From assembly GCF_016495865.1 (NCBI RefSeq), contig NZ_CP054706.1, forward strand, positions 1,426,001-1,490,000: a DNA stretch of 64,000 nucleotides, read 5' to 3'. Numbering within the stretch: the stretch's first letter is position 1; every line of letters begins with the position of its first letter. The notes under the pieces were generated by a model. That model was not told the origin of the DNA, did not search any database, and saw nothing but the letters and a program-made list of their open reading frames with translations. This document shows positions 53,075 to 61,532 of this stretch, piece after piece. This stretch comes from Salicibibacter cibi. Its GTDB lineage: Bacteria > Bacillota > Bacilli > Bacillales > Marinococcaceae. The position numbers and the translations under genes are program-made.

Positions 53075-53375
53075 GTACACCATCCCTTTCTCACCAACGT
53101 TAGTGAAGAAATTTATTTTTCTCCCGGTGGTAAACAACCGCTATTCCGGAGGCCAGACATCGGATGCCGGAAAGCAGACGAAAGTTATTTCCCGGACAAT
53201 CCTTTGCTTCTTCGATTTATCATGCATCTGGCCTCTGAAGTCCGCTTCCCGAAAGTTTTCCTTTATAATAACATTTTTTCGAAGGGATTCGCGAGCCCTT
53301 TGTTGCCGCTTGTCATCGATTTATGTACAATAGAATATATCACAGCTATCGATATGCAGATTTGGAGGGGCTTAA

Positions 53376-53792
53376 ATGGCGACGGCCAGTATGGAAGATT
53401 ATTTGGAGCGTATTTATCAATTAATAGAAGAAAAAGGATATGCTCGCGTTTCCGATATTGCGGACACACTTGAGGTTCATCCATCTTCAGTGACGAAAAT
53501 GGTTCAAAAACTGGATAAAAGCGGCTACCTCGTTTATGAAAAATATCGAGGTTTGGTACTCACCGCAAAAGGAAATAAAATCGGCAAACGTTTGGTTTAC
53601 CGGCACGAATTGCTCGAAGATTTTTTACATATGATCGGTGTTGATGAGAGCTATATTTACCGAGATGTTGAAGGCATTGAACACCATCTCAGCTGGGACT
53701 CGATTGATCGAATTGGGGATCTCGTTCAGTATTTTCAAGAGGATGAAAATCGATTGAAAGCATTGCAGGAACATCACAAAAACCCGGAATGA
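53376..53792 (+). CDS. mntR: Manganese transport regulator MntR
   Basis: DtxR-family repressor that shuts off manganese uptake when Mn(II) is bound. The 138 residues keep all known metal ligands: Asp8 and Glu11 (MEDYLERIY), His77 (YRHELL), Glu99, Glu102 and His103 ([10 protein letters not shown]). The winged helix is at ~22-50 ([22 protein letters not shown]). GGAGGGG precedes the ATG. Next to lipM as in B. subtilis, with dat inserted between. Confidence 0.95.
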   Translation: MATASMEDYLERIYQLIEEKGYARVSDIADTLEVHPSSVTKMVQKLDKSGYLVYEKYRGLVLTAKGNKIGKRLVYRHELLEDFLHMIGVDESYIYRDVEGIEHHLSWDSIDRIGDLVQYFQEDENRLKALQEHHKNPE

Positions 53793-53811
53793 ACCAATAA
53801 ATGTCGAAAAC

Positions 53812-53856
53812 AAGAAAAGCGAGACGCCCTTCATCAGGGTTGGTCTCGCTTTTCTT
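53812..53856. terminator. Bidirectional terminator after mntR
   Basis: Fourteen-pair stem AAGAAAAGCGAGAC (53812-53825) with GTCTCGCTTTTCTT (53843-53856). The right arm lies in the last codons of the convergent permease gene. Confidence 0.8.
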
Positions 53857-54922
53857 CTTCCTCTGTCATTTTCAACTCGAACAATCCGGATTCTTTCGCT
53901 GATTTAAACGCCATATACACGAATGGTCCAAGAATCAATCCCATCACGCCGAAAAATACAAAGCCGAAATACATGGAAAGAATCGTTGGCAGCGCATGAA
54001 GACCGATGGAATCTCCAAGTACTTTCGGTTCCACAATACGGCGAATGACAAGCAAAATGATAGCCAAAACCGTTAATTGAATCCCCATCGTCATATCCCC
54101 GATGATCATTGCGAAGATGCCCCATGGCACTAATATCAAGGCAGGGCCGACATAGAGAGGAATAATATCAACGAGCCAAACGAGAAGGGAAACAATTAAT
54201 GCCGGCCCGGGTGCGATGTAGAGCAAACTTAGATAAGAAAGAATGAAGATCCCCAGGCTCATAATAAATTGAGCTTTCCACCAGCCGAGAAAAACACTCC
54301 CCATCCGCTGAAAAACGTAACGTAGTTTATCGGAGGTTTCCCTTTTAAACATATTGAAGAAATTGCCCAATAACCTCGGCAAGTCCAAGCTGAACAAAAA
54401 CAAGGTAATTAAATAGACGAGACCGATAATGAGCATGTTCGGGACGGACATGATGATCTCGTATAAATAGGCAACAAAGTTGGTAGACCAGTTCAGTGCC
54501 GTGTTAATCGCATTGTTGGCTAATTCATCTACCGCACGCACAATTTGCGGTCCTTGGGGGAACTCAGCAATGAATTGATCGAATGCTTGAATAAGCTCAT
54601 CTATAACCAGTTCGATCTCATTTATGTATGCCGGGATTTGCCTGGACCAATCAATCAAACTTTCAATTAAGTAGGTCAACATGATGTAGATCAAAAAAGT
54701 GCTTACGATGAGAAAAACGGTGAAAACAATGGAAACGGAGAGAAGGCGTTTGCGAATGTTTAACTTTTTCATTAAAAAACGAACAAAGGGTTCAAAAATC
54801 ATCGCCGTCAGCAACGCGAGCATCACCGGCATAAAGGCAGACAGGTTAAAATAGACGAATAGTCCAACGAGGATGAGCGCAATAATGATTAATATTCGTT
54901 TAACGAGTGGTTTGTTTATCAA
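53834..54922 (-). CDS. AI-2E family transporter (YtvI-like)
   Basis: A membrane protein of about 362 residues with seven or eight helices, of the AI-2E/YtvI superfamily: FEPFVRFLMKKLNI, a helical loop (~95-150), then GWWKAQFIMSLGIFILSYL and the conserved PLYVGPALILVPWG. Relatives include sodium-proton antiporter-like and sporulation membrane proteins; the substrate is unknown. TTG 54922 fits the GGAGG site; TTG 54928 touches it. The tail is acidic and overlaps a terminator. Confidence 0.8.
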   Translation of the reverse strand: MINKPLVKRILIIIALILVGLFVYFNLSAFMPVMLALLTAMIFEPFVRFLMKKLNIRKRLLSVSIVFTVFLIVSTFLIYIMLTYLIESLIDWSRQIPAYINEIELVIDELIQAFDQFIAEFPQGPQIVRAVDELANNAINTALNWSTNFVAYLYEIIMSVPNMLIIGLVYLITLFLFSLDLPRLLGNFFNMFKRETSDKLRYVFQRMGSVFLGWWKAQFIMSLGIFILSYLSLLYIAPGPALIVSLLVWLVDIIPLYVGPALILVPWGIFAMIIGDMTMGIQLTVLAIILLVIRRIVEPKVLGDSIGLHALPTILSMYFGFVFFGVMGLILGPFVYMAFKSAKESGLFELKMTEEEEKRDQP

Positions 54923-55439
54923 TGACAACCTCCAGGGAAAATGATGTGGCTTCGTACTCGACCGTGCTTTATTATAACAAACTTAACATATAAACGTAGT
55001 TGATTGAAAAAACCATTGAAAAAAATTAGCTCTTCACCTGCTGCGGAAAAACACTACGCTTTCCCACGGGAGTCTCCGTTTTTCCCTCCGCTAGTGCAGA
55101 ACAGCTGAAATAAGTGGTCATAACTGTAAAGGGCGCTTTGGACGTATACAGTGTCTTGGCAATCTATTGTTTGATATATGGGGTAAGTCGATGAGCAATG
55201 GTGGGAGCGGGGAAATTCACCAATATGCACTAGCTAGTTTTCATTACCACTTTTATTCATATATTGTCCCTTTAAAAAGGTTCGAGCCCCATCAGAGGCA
55301 CAACAAAGTTTCAGCCATTAATTATGGTGTTGACTCAAAAAAATTCGCAGCGTTATTAACCCGATGATTCATACAGTGATATAGAGGCCTATTTCTCCAT
55401 GTCCCTCCTCATCTCCCCAAACGAATCGTGGTCCGGTGA
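54923..55439. other. Gene-free region with a palindromic repeat
   Basis: At 55040-55096 GCGGAAAAAC ... GTTTTTCC-CTCCGC with GGGAGTCTCC resembles intergenic palindromes common in Bacillaceae. The only open frame (55167-55367) has no convincing ribosome site or family and is not called. Confidence 0.45.
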
Positions 55440-55447
55440 CATATATT
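55420..55447 (+). promoter_or_regulatory. Possible sigma-K promoter of the coat genes
   Basis: AAC (55420-55422), 17-base spacer, CATATATT (55440-55447), close to the sigma-K pattern (AC ... CATAnnnT). A second candidate, CATATCGT, lies at 55762-55769 before the CotX-like gene. Confidence 0.4.
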
Positions 55448-55480
55448 GTGGAGAATCTTGATTTTGAGGGAGGGATCTGT

Positions 55481-55687
55481 ATGGATATGCAAAAGCTGAT
55501 GAATGTAATGGTAGAACGAGTGCTGGCAAAACGCAATATTACAAAAGAATCCGTAGATATGACGGAGGAAGAAAAAGCGCGTATTCGCGAAGTTGTGGAA
55601 AGCATTCAGGAAGAAGTAAACGACTTTTTAGAAAACCAAACGACAACCGTAACGGATGAAGAAGCGGACGAGAACAACGGCTCATAA
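55481..55687 (+). CDS. CotW-like spore coat protein
   Basis: A 68-residue acidic helical protein: DMQKLMNVMVERVLAKRNITKES, then EEKARIREVVESIQEEVNDFLENQ. The pattern (hydrophobic repeat, a KxxITKE turn, EEK, then an ENQ-ending helix) resembles CotW of the B. subtilis cotVWXYZ crust cluster. GAGGGAGGG lies before ATG 55481. Next to a clear CotX-type gene, which supports the call. Confidence 0.65.
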   Translation: MDMQKLMNVMVERVLAKRNITKESVDMTEEEKARIREVVESIQEEVNDFLENQTTTVTDEEADENNGS

Positions 55688-55801
55688 CGATTTGCTAAGG
55701 TTTCAAATAAAAATCAACGAATGAACATGGCGTTCTGTCCACGCAAATGACAGGTGAGTGTCATATCGTGTAGTAGACTTTCAAAAAGGAGGGAAAATCA
55801 T

Positions 55802-56305
55802 ATGTCCATCCATTTAGGGCAACACCGAGGCCGAAGCTGCTATGATCCAAAACCGTATCAGGATGATCAAAAATGGAGCGCGTTGTGCGATGACCGGGGG
55901 AAGCATCCCATGGCGTGCCCCGCAGAAGGTGATGAAGGCATCACACAAGAGGCCCCCCAATCCAATAAAGAGGTGCAAGTGTCGGAAGATTTTATGCTGA
56001 TTAAAGATTCTTGTGATGTTAATGTTACCACTACGGACGTTCAAGCTGCCGTCAATTTGCAAGCAGCTCTGCAAGCCGCGATTGTATTGGTGGTCCGAAT
56101 CTCGCTAGCCGGTTCGGATGATGCTGAAGACGTCACACAAGAACTCTTCCAAACATCGAAAATCAAACAAAGAACATCGCAAAAGACCATTGTTGAGAAT
56201 TCCCGTGATGTGAATGTGACTTCTACAGATGTGCAAGTGGCGCTTAACATCCAACTCTTGTTGCAAATATTAGTCGCCCTTGTTGTTACCTTAGATATTC
56301 TCTAG
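55802..56305 (+). CDS. CotX/CotV-type spore crust protein
   Basis: A 167-residue protein. After a short N-terminal part with Cys and His, it holds two copies of the CotX domain: IKDSCDVNVTTTDVQAAVN (~63-81) with LQAALQAAIVLVVRISL, and VENSRDVNVTSTDVQVALN (~137-155) with IQLLLQILVALVV. This duplicated arrangement is that of B. subtilis CotX, an outer spore crust protein. AAGGAGGG lies eight bases before ATG 55802. Expression in the mother cell late in sporulation is expected. Confidence 0.85.
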   Translation: MSIHLGQHRGRSCYDPKPYQDDQKWSALCDDRGKHPMACPAEGDEGITQEAPQSNKEVQVSEDFMLIKDSCDVNVTTTDVQAAVNLQAALQAAIVLVVRISLAGSDDAEDVTQELFQTSKIKQRTSQKTIVENSRDVNVTSTDVQVALNIQLLLQILVALVVTLDIL

Positions 56306-56384
56306 GATATGCAGGTAAATGCCCGATTGGAACTTTTTTAACTTTAAAAAAGCACTCGGGACACCTAAAATGAATTCAGAATTC

Positions 56385-56422
56385 GCTATGCCGGACTTTG
56401 TGCGTTTGGCATAGCTTTTTTT
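56385..56422 (+). terminator. Terminator after the coat genes
   Basis: GCTATGCC (56385-56392) with GGCATAGC (56408-56415), then seven T bases. Confidence 0.85.
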
Positions 56423-56505
56423 AATACGGTTGGGGTTTCCATCGGACAACACGCAAAATCCGACGGTTCGCATAGGCTAGATGTGTAGAGGCAGGTGATT
56501 GAAAC

Positions 56506-57390
56506 GTGTTCATTGACGGTGTATTTGCGGGTGGAGGTGTAAAAGGTTTCGCCTTTATTGGTGCTTTGGAGGAACTCGAAAAACGAAATTATCGCTTTAA
56601 ACGTATCGCTGGCACGAGTGCCGGGGCCTTGGTTGCCAGCTTAATTATGGCCGGGTATACGAGCGAGGAATTAAACGACATGATGGAAGAATTGAATCCG
56701 CAAACCTTATTGGATCCGACCCCTTGGACGCAACACTTTCCGTTGTTGCTGAAATGGCTCGGTGTCTATTGGGGGCTGGGTTTATATAAAGGCAATCGTT
56801 TGGAAGAGTGGGTCGGAGAAAAATTGGCAGCGAAAGGCATTCGCACATTTAACGACTTGCCGTCAAAATCGCTGCGGATTGTGGCTTCGGATTTAACGAG
56901 GGGGCAATTGCTCGTTATCCCTGATGATCTGCATGTGTACGGGATCATTCCCGAGACGTTCCCAATCGCGCGAGCGGTGCGAATGAGTTGTAGCTTGCCG
57001 TATTTTTTCCAGCCGGTAAAACTTTTCGATAAAAACGGGGAAGCGGCAATCATTGTAGATGGCGGAATTTTAAGCAATTTTCCCATGTGGCTTTTTCGGA
57101 AAGAAGAGCGGGTGAAGCGTCCCCTCCTTGGTTTTCAGTTGAATCCCGAGCCCGATGACATGAAAAATACGATTAACAATGCACTGGAACTGTACAGTTC
57201 CGTGTTTGAGACGATGCAAAAAGGCCATGATGCCCGTTATGTTGAAAAACATAAGCAAGAAAATGTCGTTTTTATCCCCGTGAATCGTATAAAAACAACT
57301 TCCTTTTCCCTCACAAAAGAAGATCGAAAGCGACTCATTCAACTCGGGAGGGATGCAACACAAAAGTATTTAAAAAGCTGGAGCGGGTAA
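56506..57390 (+). CDS. yqhO: Patatin-like phospholipase YqhO
   Basis: A 294-residue serine acyl hydrolase of the patatin/RssA group. Oxyanion loop AGGGVKGFAFIG (~8-19), nucleophile Ser in GTSAG (~36-40) and the catalytic Asp in VDGGILSNFP complete the Ser-Asp dyad. Lipid substrate unknown. GTG 56506 follows a weak AGGCAGGTG. The stop codon is inside the first hairpin of dispersed repeat copy 6. Location matches yqhO. Confidence 0.88.
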   Translation: MFIDGVFAGGGVKGFAFIGALEELEKRNYRFKRIAGTSAGALVASLIMAGYTSEELNDMMEELNPQTLLDPTPWTQHFPLLLKWLGVYWGLGLYKGNRLEEWVGEKLAAKGIRTFNDLPSKSLRIVASDLTRGQLLVIPDDLHVYGIIPETFPIARAVRMSCSLPYFFQPVKLFDKNGEAAIIVDGGILSNFPMWLFRKEERVKRPLLGFQLNPEPDDMKNTINNALELYSSVFETMQKGHDARYVEKHKQENVVFIPVNRIKTTSFSLTKEDRKRLIQLGRDATQKYLKSWSG

Positions 57391-57488
57391 TAAAGAAACA
57401 CGCGAGACTAGTCTCAACTTTATTACCTGCATAAGTGCGACTAAGGCTTTTCGCCACAAAAGCTTGGCGAAAAGCCAAGTTTTCTAAC
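57386..57488. repeat. Dispersed double-hairpin terminator repeat, copy 6
   Basis: Hairpin one GGTAATAAAG (57386-57395) with CTTTATTACC (57418-57427), enclosing GAGACTAGTCTC; then TGCATAAGTG, AAGGCTTTTCGCC, and the core CTTGGCGAAAAGCCAAG followed by TTTTCTAA. Left arm contains the yqhO stop; the end CTA is the stop of the next gene on the minus strand. Confidence 0.85.
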
Positions 57489-57789
57489 GATTGCCGTCGA
57501 TCACTTTTAAATGGTTTTTCTTTTTTTTGTTCTTTTTTTTCGCAGATTCTTTTTGTTTTTGCCGTTGCTTGCTCTGTTTTAACGCCTTGCGATAATTGCT
57601 GTCCATGCCGCTTCTTTGCCTCGGCAATACCAGACGCGTTAATAAAAGAAAGAGACCGGCGGCTATCAATGCGGTAATGACGAGACCAAGGAAAAAACCG
57701 CCCGGATTGGTGGTGAGCCGGTAAATAAGCCCGAGCACCGCCAATCCCAAAATCACGATGATCACCGGATTCCGGATAACATTAGCCAT
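57484..57789 (-). CDS. yqhP: SA1362 family membrane protein (YqhP-like)
   Basis: A 101-residue protein with two helices (~7-25 and ~33-55, joined by RLTTNPGGFFLG) and a long Lys/Arg/Gln-rich tail (KQSKQRQKQKESAKKKNKKKK). Layout and locus match YqhP/SA1362 family members, of unknown role. ATG 57789 follows GGAGGTGA. The TAG stop is supplied by dispersed repeat copy 6. Confidence 0.78.
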   Translation of the reverse strand: MANVIRNPVIIVILGLAVLGLIYRLTTNPGGFFLGLVITALIAAGLFLLLTRLVLPRQRSGMDSNYRKALKQSKQRQKQKESAKKKNKKKKNHLKVIDGNR

Positions 57790-57808
57790 ACATTCACCTC
57801 CGTGCTGA

Positions 57809-58771
57809 TTAGACGATACGACCCCCAACCTTTTCCTCCTCTTCCAGTGTCTTTTCACGTTCCAGCATTTTTTCAAACGAAGCGATAGAGACTTCGACTT
57901 GATCGTCTTTTGGCTGTTTGGTCGTTAAGAGTTGCAACCATAAACCGGGCAAGCCTAGCCATTTCAATACGGGTATGTTTCTCAATTTGTTCGTTCCTTG
58001 CAGCACTTCATAGGAAACGCCCAATACAACGGGGATAAGCAGGAGACGATGGACCACCCGTTCAATGATATTGTCAAAAGGGATAAGCAAGTAGATCATC
58101 ACACCGATAATGACAGTGAAAAGCATGAAGCTGCTGCCACAGCGATAATGGAGCCGGGAGTGTTCCTGAACATTTTCAACGGTTAACGGTTTTCCCGCTT
58201 CATACGTGTTGATCACTTTGTGTTCGGCCCCGTGATATTGAAAAACACGTTTGATTAACGGCAAAAATGTAATCAGGTAAATGTAGCCGACGAGAATGAG
58301 AAATTTAAAGAAACCTTCGAGCAAGTTCTGGCCTACGTGCCCCGGAAAAATAGGGGAAAACAATTCCGCGATAAAAACAGGGATCGCGGTAAACAGAATG
58401 TTGCCAAACAGAAAGGCAAATACGCCTACAGCGGCAACGCCGAAGATCATGGCCATTTTTGAAGTTTTTTCCGTCGATTCGATCTCTCCATCGTCATCAG
58501 GATGGACGTCCAAGCGGTCGGATGCAAAATTTAGATGCTTATTGCCAACCGAAGCGGCTTCAATTAAGGCGACGGTTCCTCTTACAAATGGGATTTTTTT
58601 AAGCTTTTGGAGTACAGGGCGACTAACTTTTCGTTCTTCGTAATACTCAATCGCATTATTTTTTCTGCGAATGGCGGAAACGGTAATTCGCTTACCGGCA
58701 AACATTACGCCTTCGATGATTGCTTGTCCGCCATACGCAGGCTTTTGGGATTGTTGACTCAAGACGCTCAC
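57809..58771 (-). CDS. yqhQ: DUF1385 membrane protein YqhQ
   Basis: A 320-residue protein nearly collinear with B. subtilis YqhQ: YGGQAIIEGVMFAGKR at the start, IPFVRGTVALIEA, LIKRVFQYHGAEHKVINTYE, SRLHYRCGSSFML and LGLPGLWLQLLTTKQP. Four or so membrane helices lie in the middle. Conserved His and Cys residues suggest metal binding, but no function is known. Start is GTG 58771 or TTG 58762; neither has a strong ribosome site. Confidence 0.88.
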   Translation of the reverse strand: MSVLSQQSQKPAYGGQAIIEGVMFAGKRITVSAIRRKNNAIEYYEERKVSRPVLQKLKKIPFVRGTVALIEAASVGNKHLNFASDRLDVHPDDDGEIESTEKTSKMAMIFGVAAVGVFAFLFGNILFTAIPVFIAELFSPIFPGHVGQNLLEGFFKFLILVGYIYLITFLPLIKRVFQYHGAEHKVINTYEAGKPLTVENVQEHSRLHYRCGSSFMLFTVIIGVMIYLLIPFDNIIERVVHRLLLIPVVLGVSYEVLQGTNKLRNIPVLKWLGLPGLWLQLLTTKQPKDDQVEVSIASFEKMLEREKTLEEEEKVGGRIV

Positions 58772-58897
58772 CAGCCTATTCAGGAGTATCGCCCCCCATT
58801 TTACATGAAAGACCCTTCAACCTCCATCTTTTCGCAAAAAGAATTGTTAAGCATGATTCTATCGATGAACGATCATACTAAGCGATGAGGTGATCAC

Positions 58898-59386
58898 ATG
58901 AGCGAAAATCGCAATGAACCTAAAGGGATGTCCTTTGCATTGAAAGTGTTGCTTACAGGCCTTTTCGGTGGCTTATTATGGGGATCGATTTGGTATGTCG
59001 CTTACTTTTTCAATTTTACCGATGTGGGCCCTTCGCTCTTTTGGATGGCTTGGTCACTGGGTGATTGGGAAGATCAGATGGTTGGCCAATGGACGGCCGT
59101 CGGCATTTTTACGCTCTTGTCTATCGGTGTTGCGTTTTTCTATCGGTATGTTTTTGCCCGTATAAAAGGAATGTGGATGGGCTTTTTTTTCGGGGTGATT
59201 TTATGGATCCTCGTATTTTTCGTTGCCAACCCCTTATTTGTTGATTTGGACCCACTGCTCGAAATGGAAGGAATTACGATTGTTACGACCCTTTGCCTAT
59301 TTATTATGTATGGCCTTTTTATCGGGTACTCCATTTCCTACGAATACGAGTTGTTGCAATTTGAGCGAAAGTACGGTAGCAATTAA
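58898..59386 (+). CDS. yqhR: YqhR family membrane protein
   Basis: A 162-residue protein with four transmembrane helices; distinctive stretches are GLFGGLLWGSIWYVAYFFNFT, a Trp-rich loop (WMAWSLGDWEDQMVGQW) and YSISYEYELLQF. Matches the YqhR family. In B. subtilis yqhR is followed by aroQ (yqhS) and then papA; here papA follows directly. ATG 58898 follows GAGGTGA. Role unknown. Confidence 0.82.
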   Translation: MSENRNEPKGMSFALKVLLTGLFGGLLWGSIWYVAYFFNFTDVGPSLFWMAWSLGDWEDQMVGQWTAVGIFTLLSIGVAFFYRYVFARIKGMWMGFFFGVILWILVFFVANPLFVDLDPLLEMEGITIVTTLCLFIMYGLFIGYSISYEYELLQFERKYGSN

Positions 59387-59452
59387 ATCGCAGTGTTAAC
59401 AAATATATGCTAAAATGGGGGATGTTGATCGTTAGCAAAAGGAGGAAAAACA

Positions 59453-60520
59453 ATGAACCGTCTCGAGCTGGTTCGTATGCAATTGGAACAGGAAGGCATT
59501 GACGGGCTTTTGGTGGAAAGTCCGACAAACCGAAGGTATATAACGAATTTTACGGGAACGGCAGGTGCTGCACTAATTACCTCCCGTGAAGCTTTCTTTG
59601 TCACCGACTTTCGTTACGTGGAACAAGCGAAAAATCAATGCGAAGGTTTTACGGTCGTTCAGCATGAAAACGGGCTGAGCAAAGAAATAAATAAGCTACT
59701 GGAAACCCAAAAAATAACTTCCGTCGGATTTGAAAAAGCGTACACGACGTATGAGAAATATGATACGTATCAAGAGGCATTTCACGCGGAGCTGGTTCCG
59801 GTTGCCGGCATCATTGAAAATCTTCGCTTGTTTAAAAATGAGGATGAATTAAAAACGATGCAAAAAGCGGCGGAAATCGCTGATGCGGCCTTTGACCATA
59901 TTGTTACGTACATAAAGCCCGGTGTTCGTGAACGTGAGATTGCCAACGAACTTGAATTTTATATGCGCAATCTCGGAGCGGTATCTTCATCATTCGACAT
60001 CATCGTCGCTTCCGGTGAGCGCGGTGCACGCCCGCACGGGGTCGCGAGCAACAAACAGATCGAAAATGGCGACATGATCACGATGGATTTTGGCGCTTAT
60101 TATGAAGGGTATTGTTCCGATACTACCCGAACCGTGGCCGTTGGGGAACCGAGTGATGAATTGCAACATGTCTATGATACGGTTTTAAAGGCGCAACTCA
60201 AAAGTTTGGAACACATTAAAGCCGGCATGACGGGAGCGGAAGCCGATAGAATAGCCCGAGATTACATCTATGCCGAAGGGTATGAAGGCTATTTCGGACA
60301 TGGGCTTGGCCATGGTCTCGGAATGGACGTTCACGAAGAACCCCGTTTGTCGCCGAAAGGAAATTTGCAATTGGAACCCGGGATGGTCGTCACCGTTGAA
60401 CCGGGAATCTACCTCCCGGGCAAGGGAGGCGTCCGGATCGAAGATGACATCGTCATTACCGAAGATGGAAATAAACGCTTAACGTTAGCGGAAAAAACAT
60501 TGAAAAAGATTGAGTCATAA
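59453..60520 (+). CDS. papA: Xaa-Pro aminopeptidase (YqhT)
   Basis: Metalloprotease (M24B) that removes N-terminal residues before proline. The 355 residues have an N-terminal creatinase-like domain (MNRLELVRMQLEQEGIDGLLV) and the pita-bread catalytic domain with metal ligands in MDFGAYYEGYCSDTTRT, GHGLGHGLGMDVHE, VEPGIYLPGKGGVRIED. AAGGAGG precedes the ATG. It lies 15 bases before efp, and EF-P helps ribosomes pass proline runs, a conserved pairing. Confidence 0.94.
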   Translation: MNRLELVRMQLEQEGIDGLLVESPTNRRYITNFTGTAGAALITSREAFFVTDFRYVEQAKNQCEGFTVVQHENGLSKEINKLLETQKITSVGFEKAYTTYEKYDTYQEAFHAELVPVAGIIENLRLFKNEDELKTMQKAAEIADAAFDHIVTYIKPGVREREIANELEFYMRNLGAVSSSFDIIVASGERGARPHGVASNKQIENGDMITMDFGAYYEGYCSDTTRTVAVGEPSDELQHVYDTVLKAQLKSLEHIKAGMTGAEADRIARDYIYAEGYEGYFGHGLGHGLGMDVHEEPRLSPKGNLQLEPGMVVTVEPGIYLPGKGGVRIEDDIVITEDGNKRLTLAEKTLKKIES

Positions 60521-60535
60521 AAGGGAGAGGAAGAA

Positions 60536-61093
60536 ATGGTATCGGTAAATGATTTCAGCACCGGCTTAACAATAGAAGTCGACAACGATATTTGGACCGT
60601 CGTTGACTTTCAGCATGTAAAACCGGGAAAAGGAGCAGCGTTTGTCCGCTCCAAACTCCGTAGCTTGCGTACGGGAAACATCCAAGAGAAAACATTTCGG
60701 GCCGGCGAGAAAGTCAACCGGGCACATATTGAAAAAAACCGCATGCAATATTTGTACGCAGATGGCGACAGCCACGCGTTCATGAACATGGAAACGTTTG
60801 AACAAATCGAGCTCTCTGGCGAGCAGCTCAAATATGAACTTAATTTTTTAAAAGACAACATGGAAGTACAAATGATTTCCTATGAAAACGAAACGCTTGG
60901 CATTGAGCTCCCGAACACCGTTGAATTGACGGTGATTGAAACAGAGCCCGGCATTAAAGGAAATACGGTGTCCGGCGGATCAAAACCGGCAAAACTCGAA
61001 ACAGGGTACACCGTGCAAGTGCCGTTGTTTATCAACGAAGGCGAGACGCTACTCATCGACACCCGCAAAGGGGAGTATTCGCAAAGAGCCTAG
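60536..61093 (+). CDS. efp: Translation elongation factor P
   Basis: Relieves ribosome stalling at polyproline. The 185 residues form three barrels; domain I carries the modifiable Lys in KPGKGAAFV (Lys32), the B. subtilis type for 5-aminopentanol modification. Domains II/III are marked by [13 protein letters not shown] and the C-terminal signature [28 protein letters not shown] precedes the ATG. Followed by a terminator. Confidence 0.96.
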   Translation: MVSVNDFSTGLTIEVDNDIWTVVDFQHVKPGKGAAFVRSKLRSLRTGNIQEKTFRAGEKVNRAHIEKNRMQYLYADGDSHAFMNMETFEQIELSGEQLKYELNFLKDNMEVQMISYENETLGIELPNTVELTVIETEPGIKGNTVSGGSKPAKLETGYTVQVPLFINEGETLLIDTRKGEYSQRA

Positions 61094-61117
61094 CGCAGAG
61101 TAGCTAGACCGGCGAGA

Positions 61118-61148
61118 AGAAAGACTCCGATGAGGGGTCTTTCTTTTA
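61118..61148 (+). terminator. Terminator after efp
   Basis: Eleven-pair stem (one G-U) with arms 61118-61128 and 61134-61144, then CTTTTA. Confidence 0.8.
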
Positions 61149-61447
61149 GTGCTTCATAAAGCCCGAAAGCATGGAACAAGCGAAGATATGGTCTCCATGG
61201 GCACTTCGCTATGACTGCTTTCAGCGGAAACTTGAACTGCATCTTAAAATTTCACGTACCGAAATAATATCATCATCTACCATCACAACAAACCGCGGCG
61301 ATCGATGAAGAATCTTTCGCATGAACCCGGCTAATCTTTCATAAACATGTACAACAGAAGTGCTCCATTGCCAAGGGGGTAAAGGCGATAAGTGATGGAT
61401 GAACAACTCAACAACTCCAACCGATGGTTCTAATAAAGAGCTAGTAT
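61149..61447. other. Intergenic region with nested hairpin and an antisense open frame
   Basis: Nested stems GAAAGC/GCTTTC (61165-61170 with 61217-61222), GCGAAG/CTTCGC (61180-61185 with 61204-61209) and ATGG/CCAT in the loop. An antisense open frame (61221-61454, 77 residues ending SVREILRCSSSFR) has no ribosome site at good spacing and no family I know. B. subtilis has yqhV here; no such gene was found. Confidence 0.45.
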
Positions 61448-61455
61448 CATACATT
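61429..61455 (+). promoter_or_regulatory. Possible sigma-E promoter of spoIIIA
   Basis: CATACATT (61448-61455) equals the sigma-E -10 pattern; TCTAATA (61429-61435) is a weak -35 at 12 bases spacing. It lies 78 bases before spoIIIAA, a sigma-E operon in B. subtilis. Confidence 0.45.
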
Positions 61456-61532
61456 GTACAAGCAGACTCCCATGTGGTTTTTAATGGAAATCGATGATGA
61501 TCCCTTAAGTTGATAGATGGGGGTGGCGAAAA

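Noticed and set aside
55285..55310. GGTTCGAGCCCC resembling a tRNA T-arm
   Set aside because: No acceptor, D or anticodon stems can be built around it.
55167..55367. 66-codon open frame in the gap before the coat genes
   Set aside because: No ribosome site, no recognisable domain, composition of non-coding DNA.
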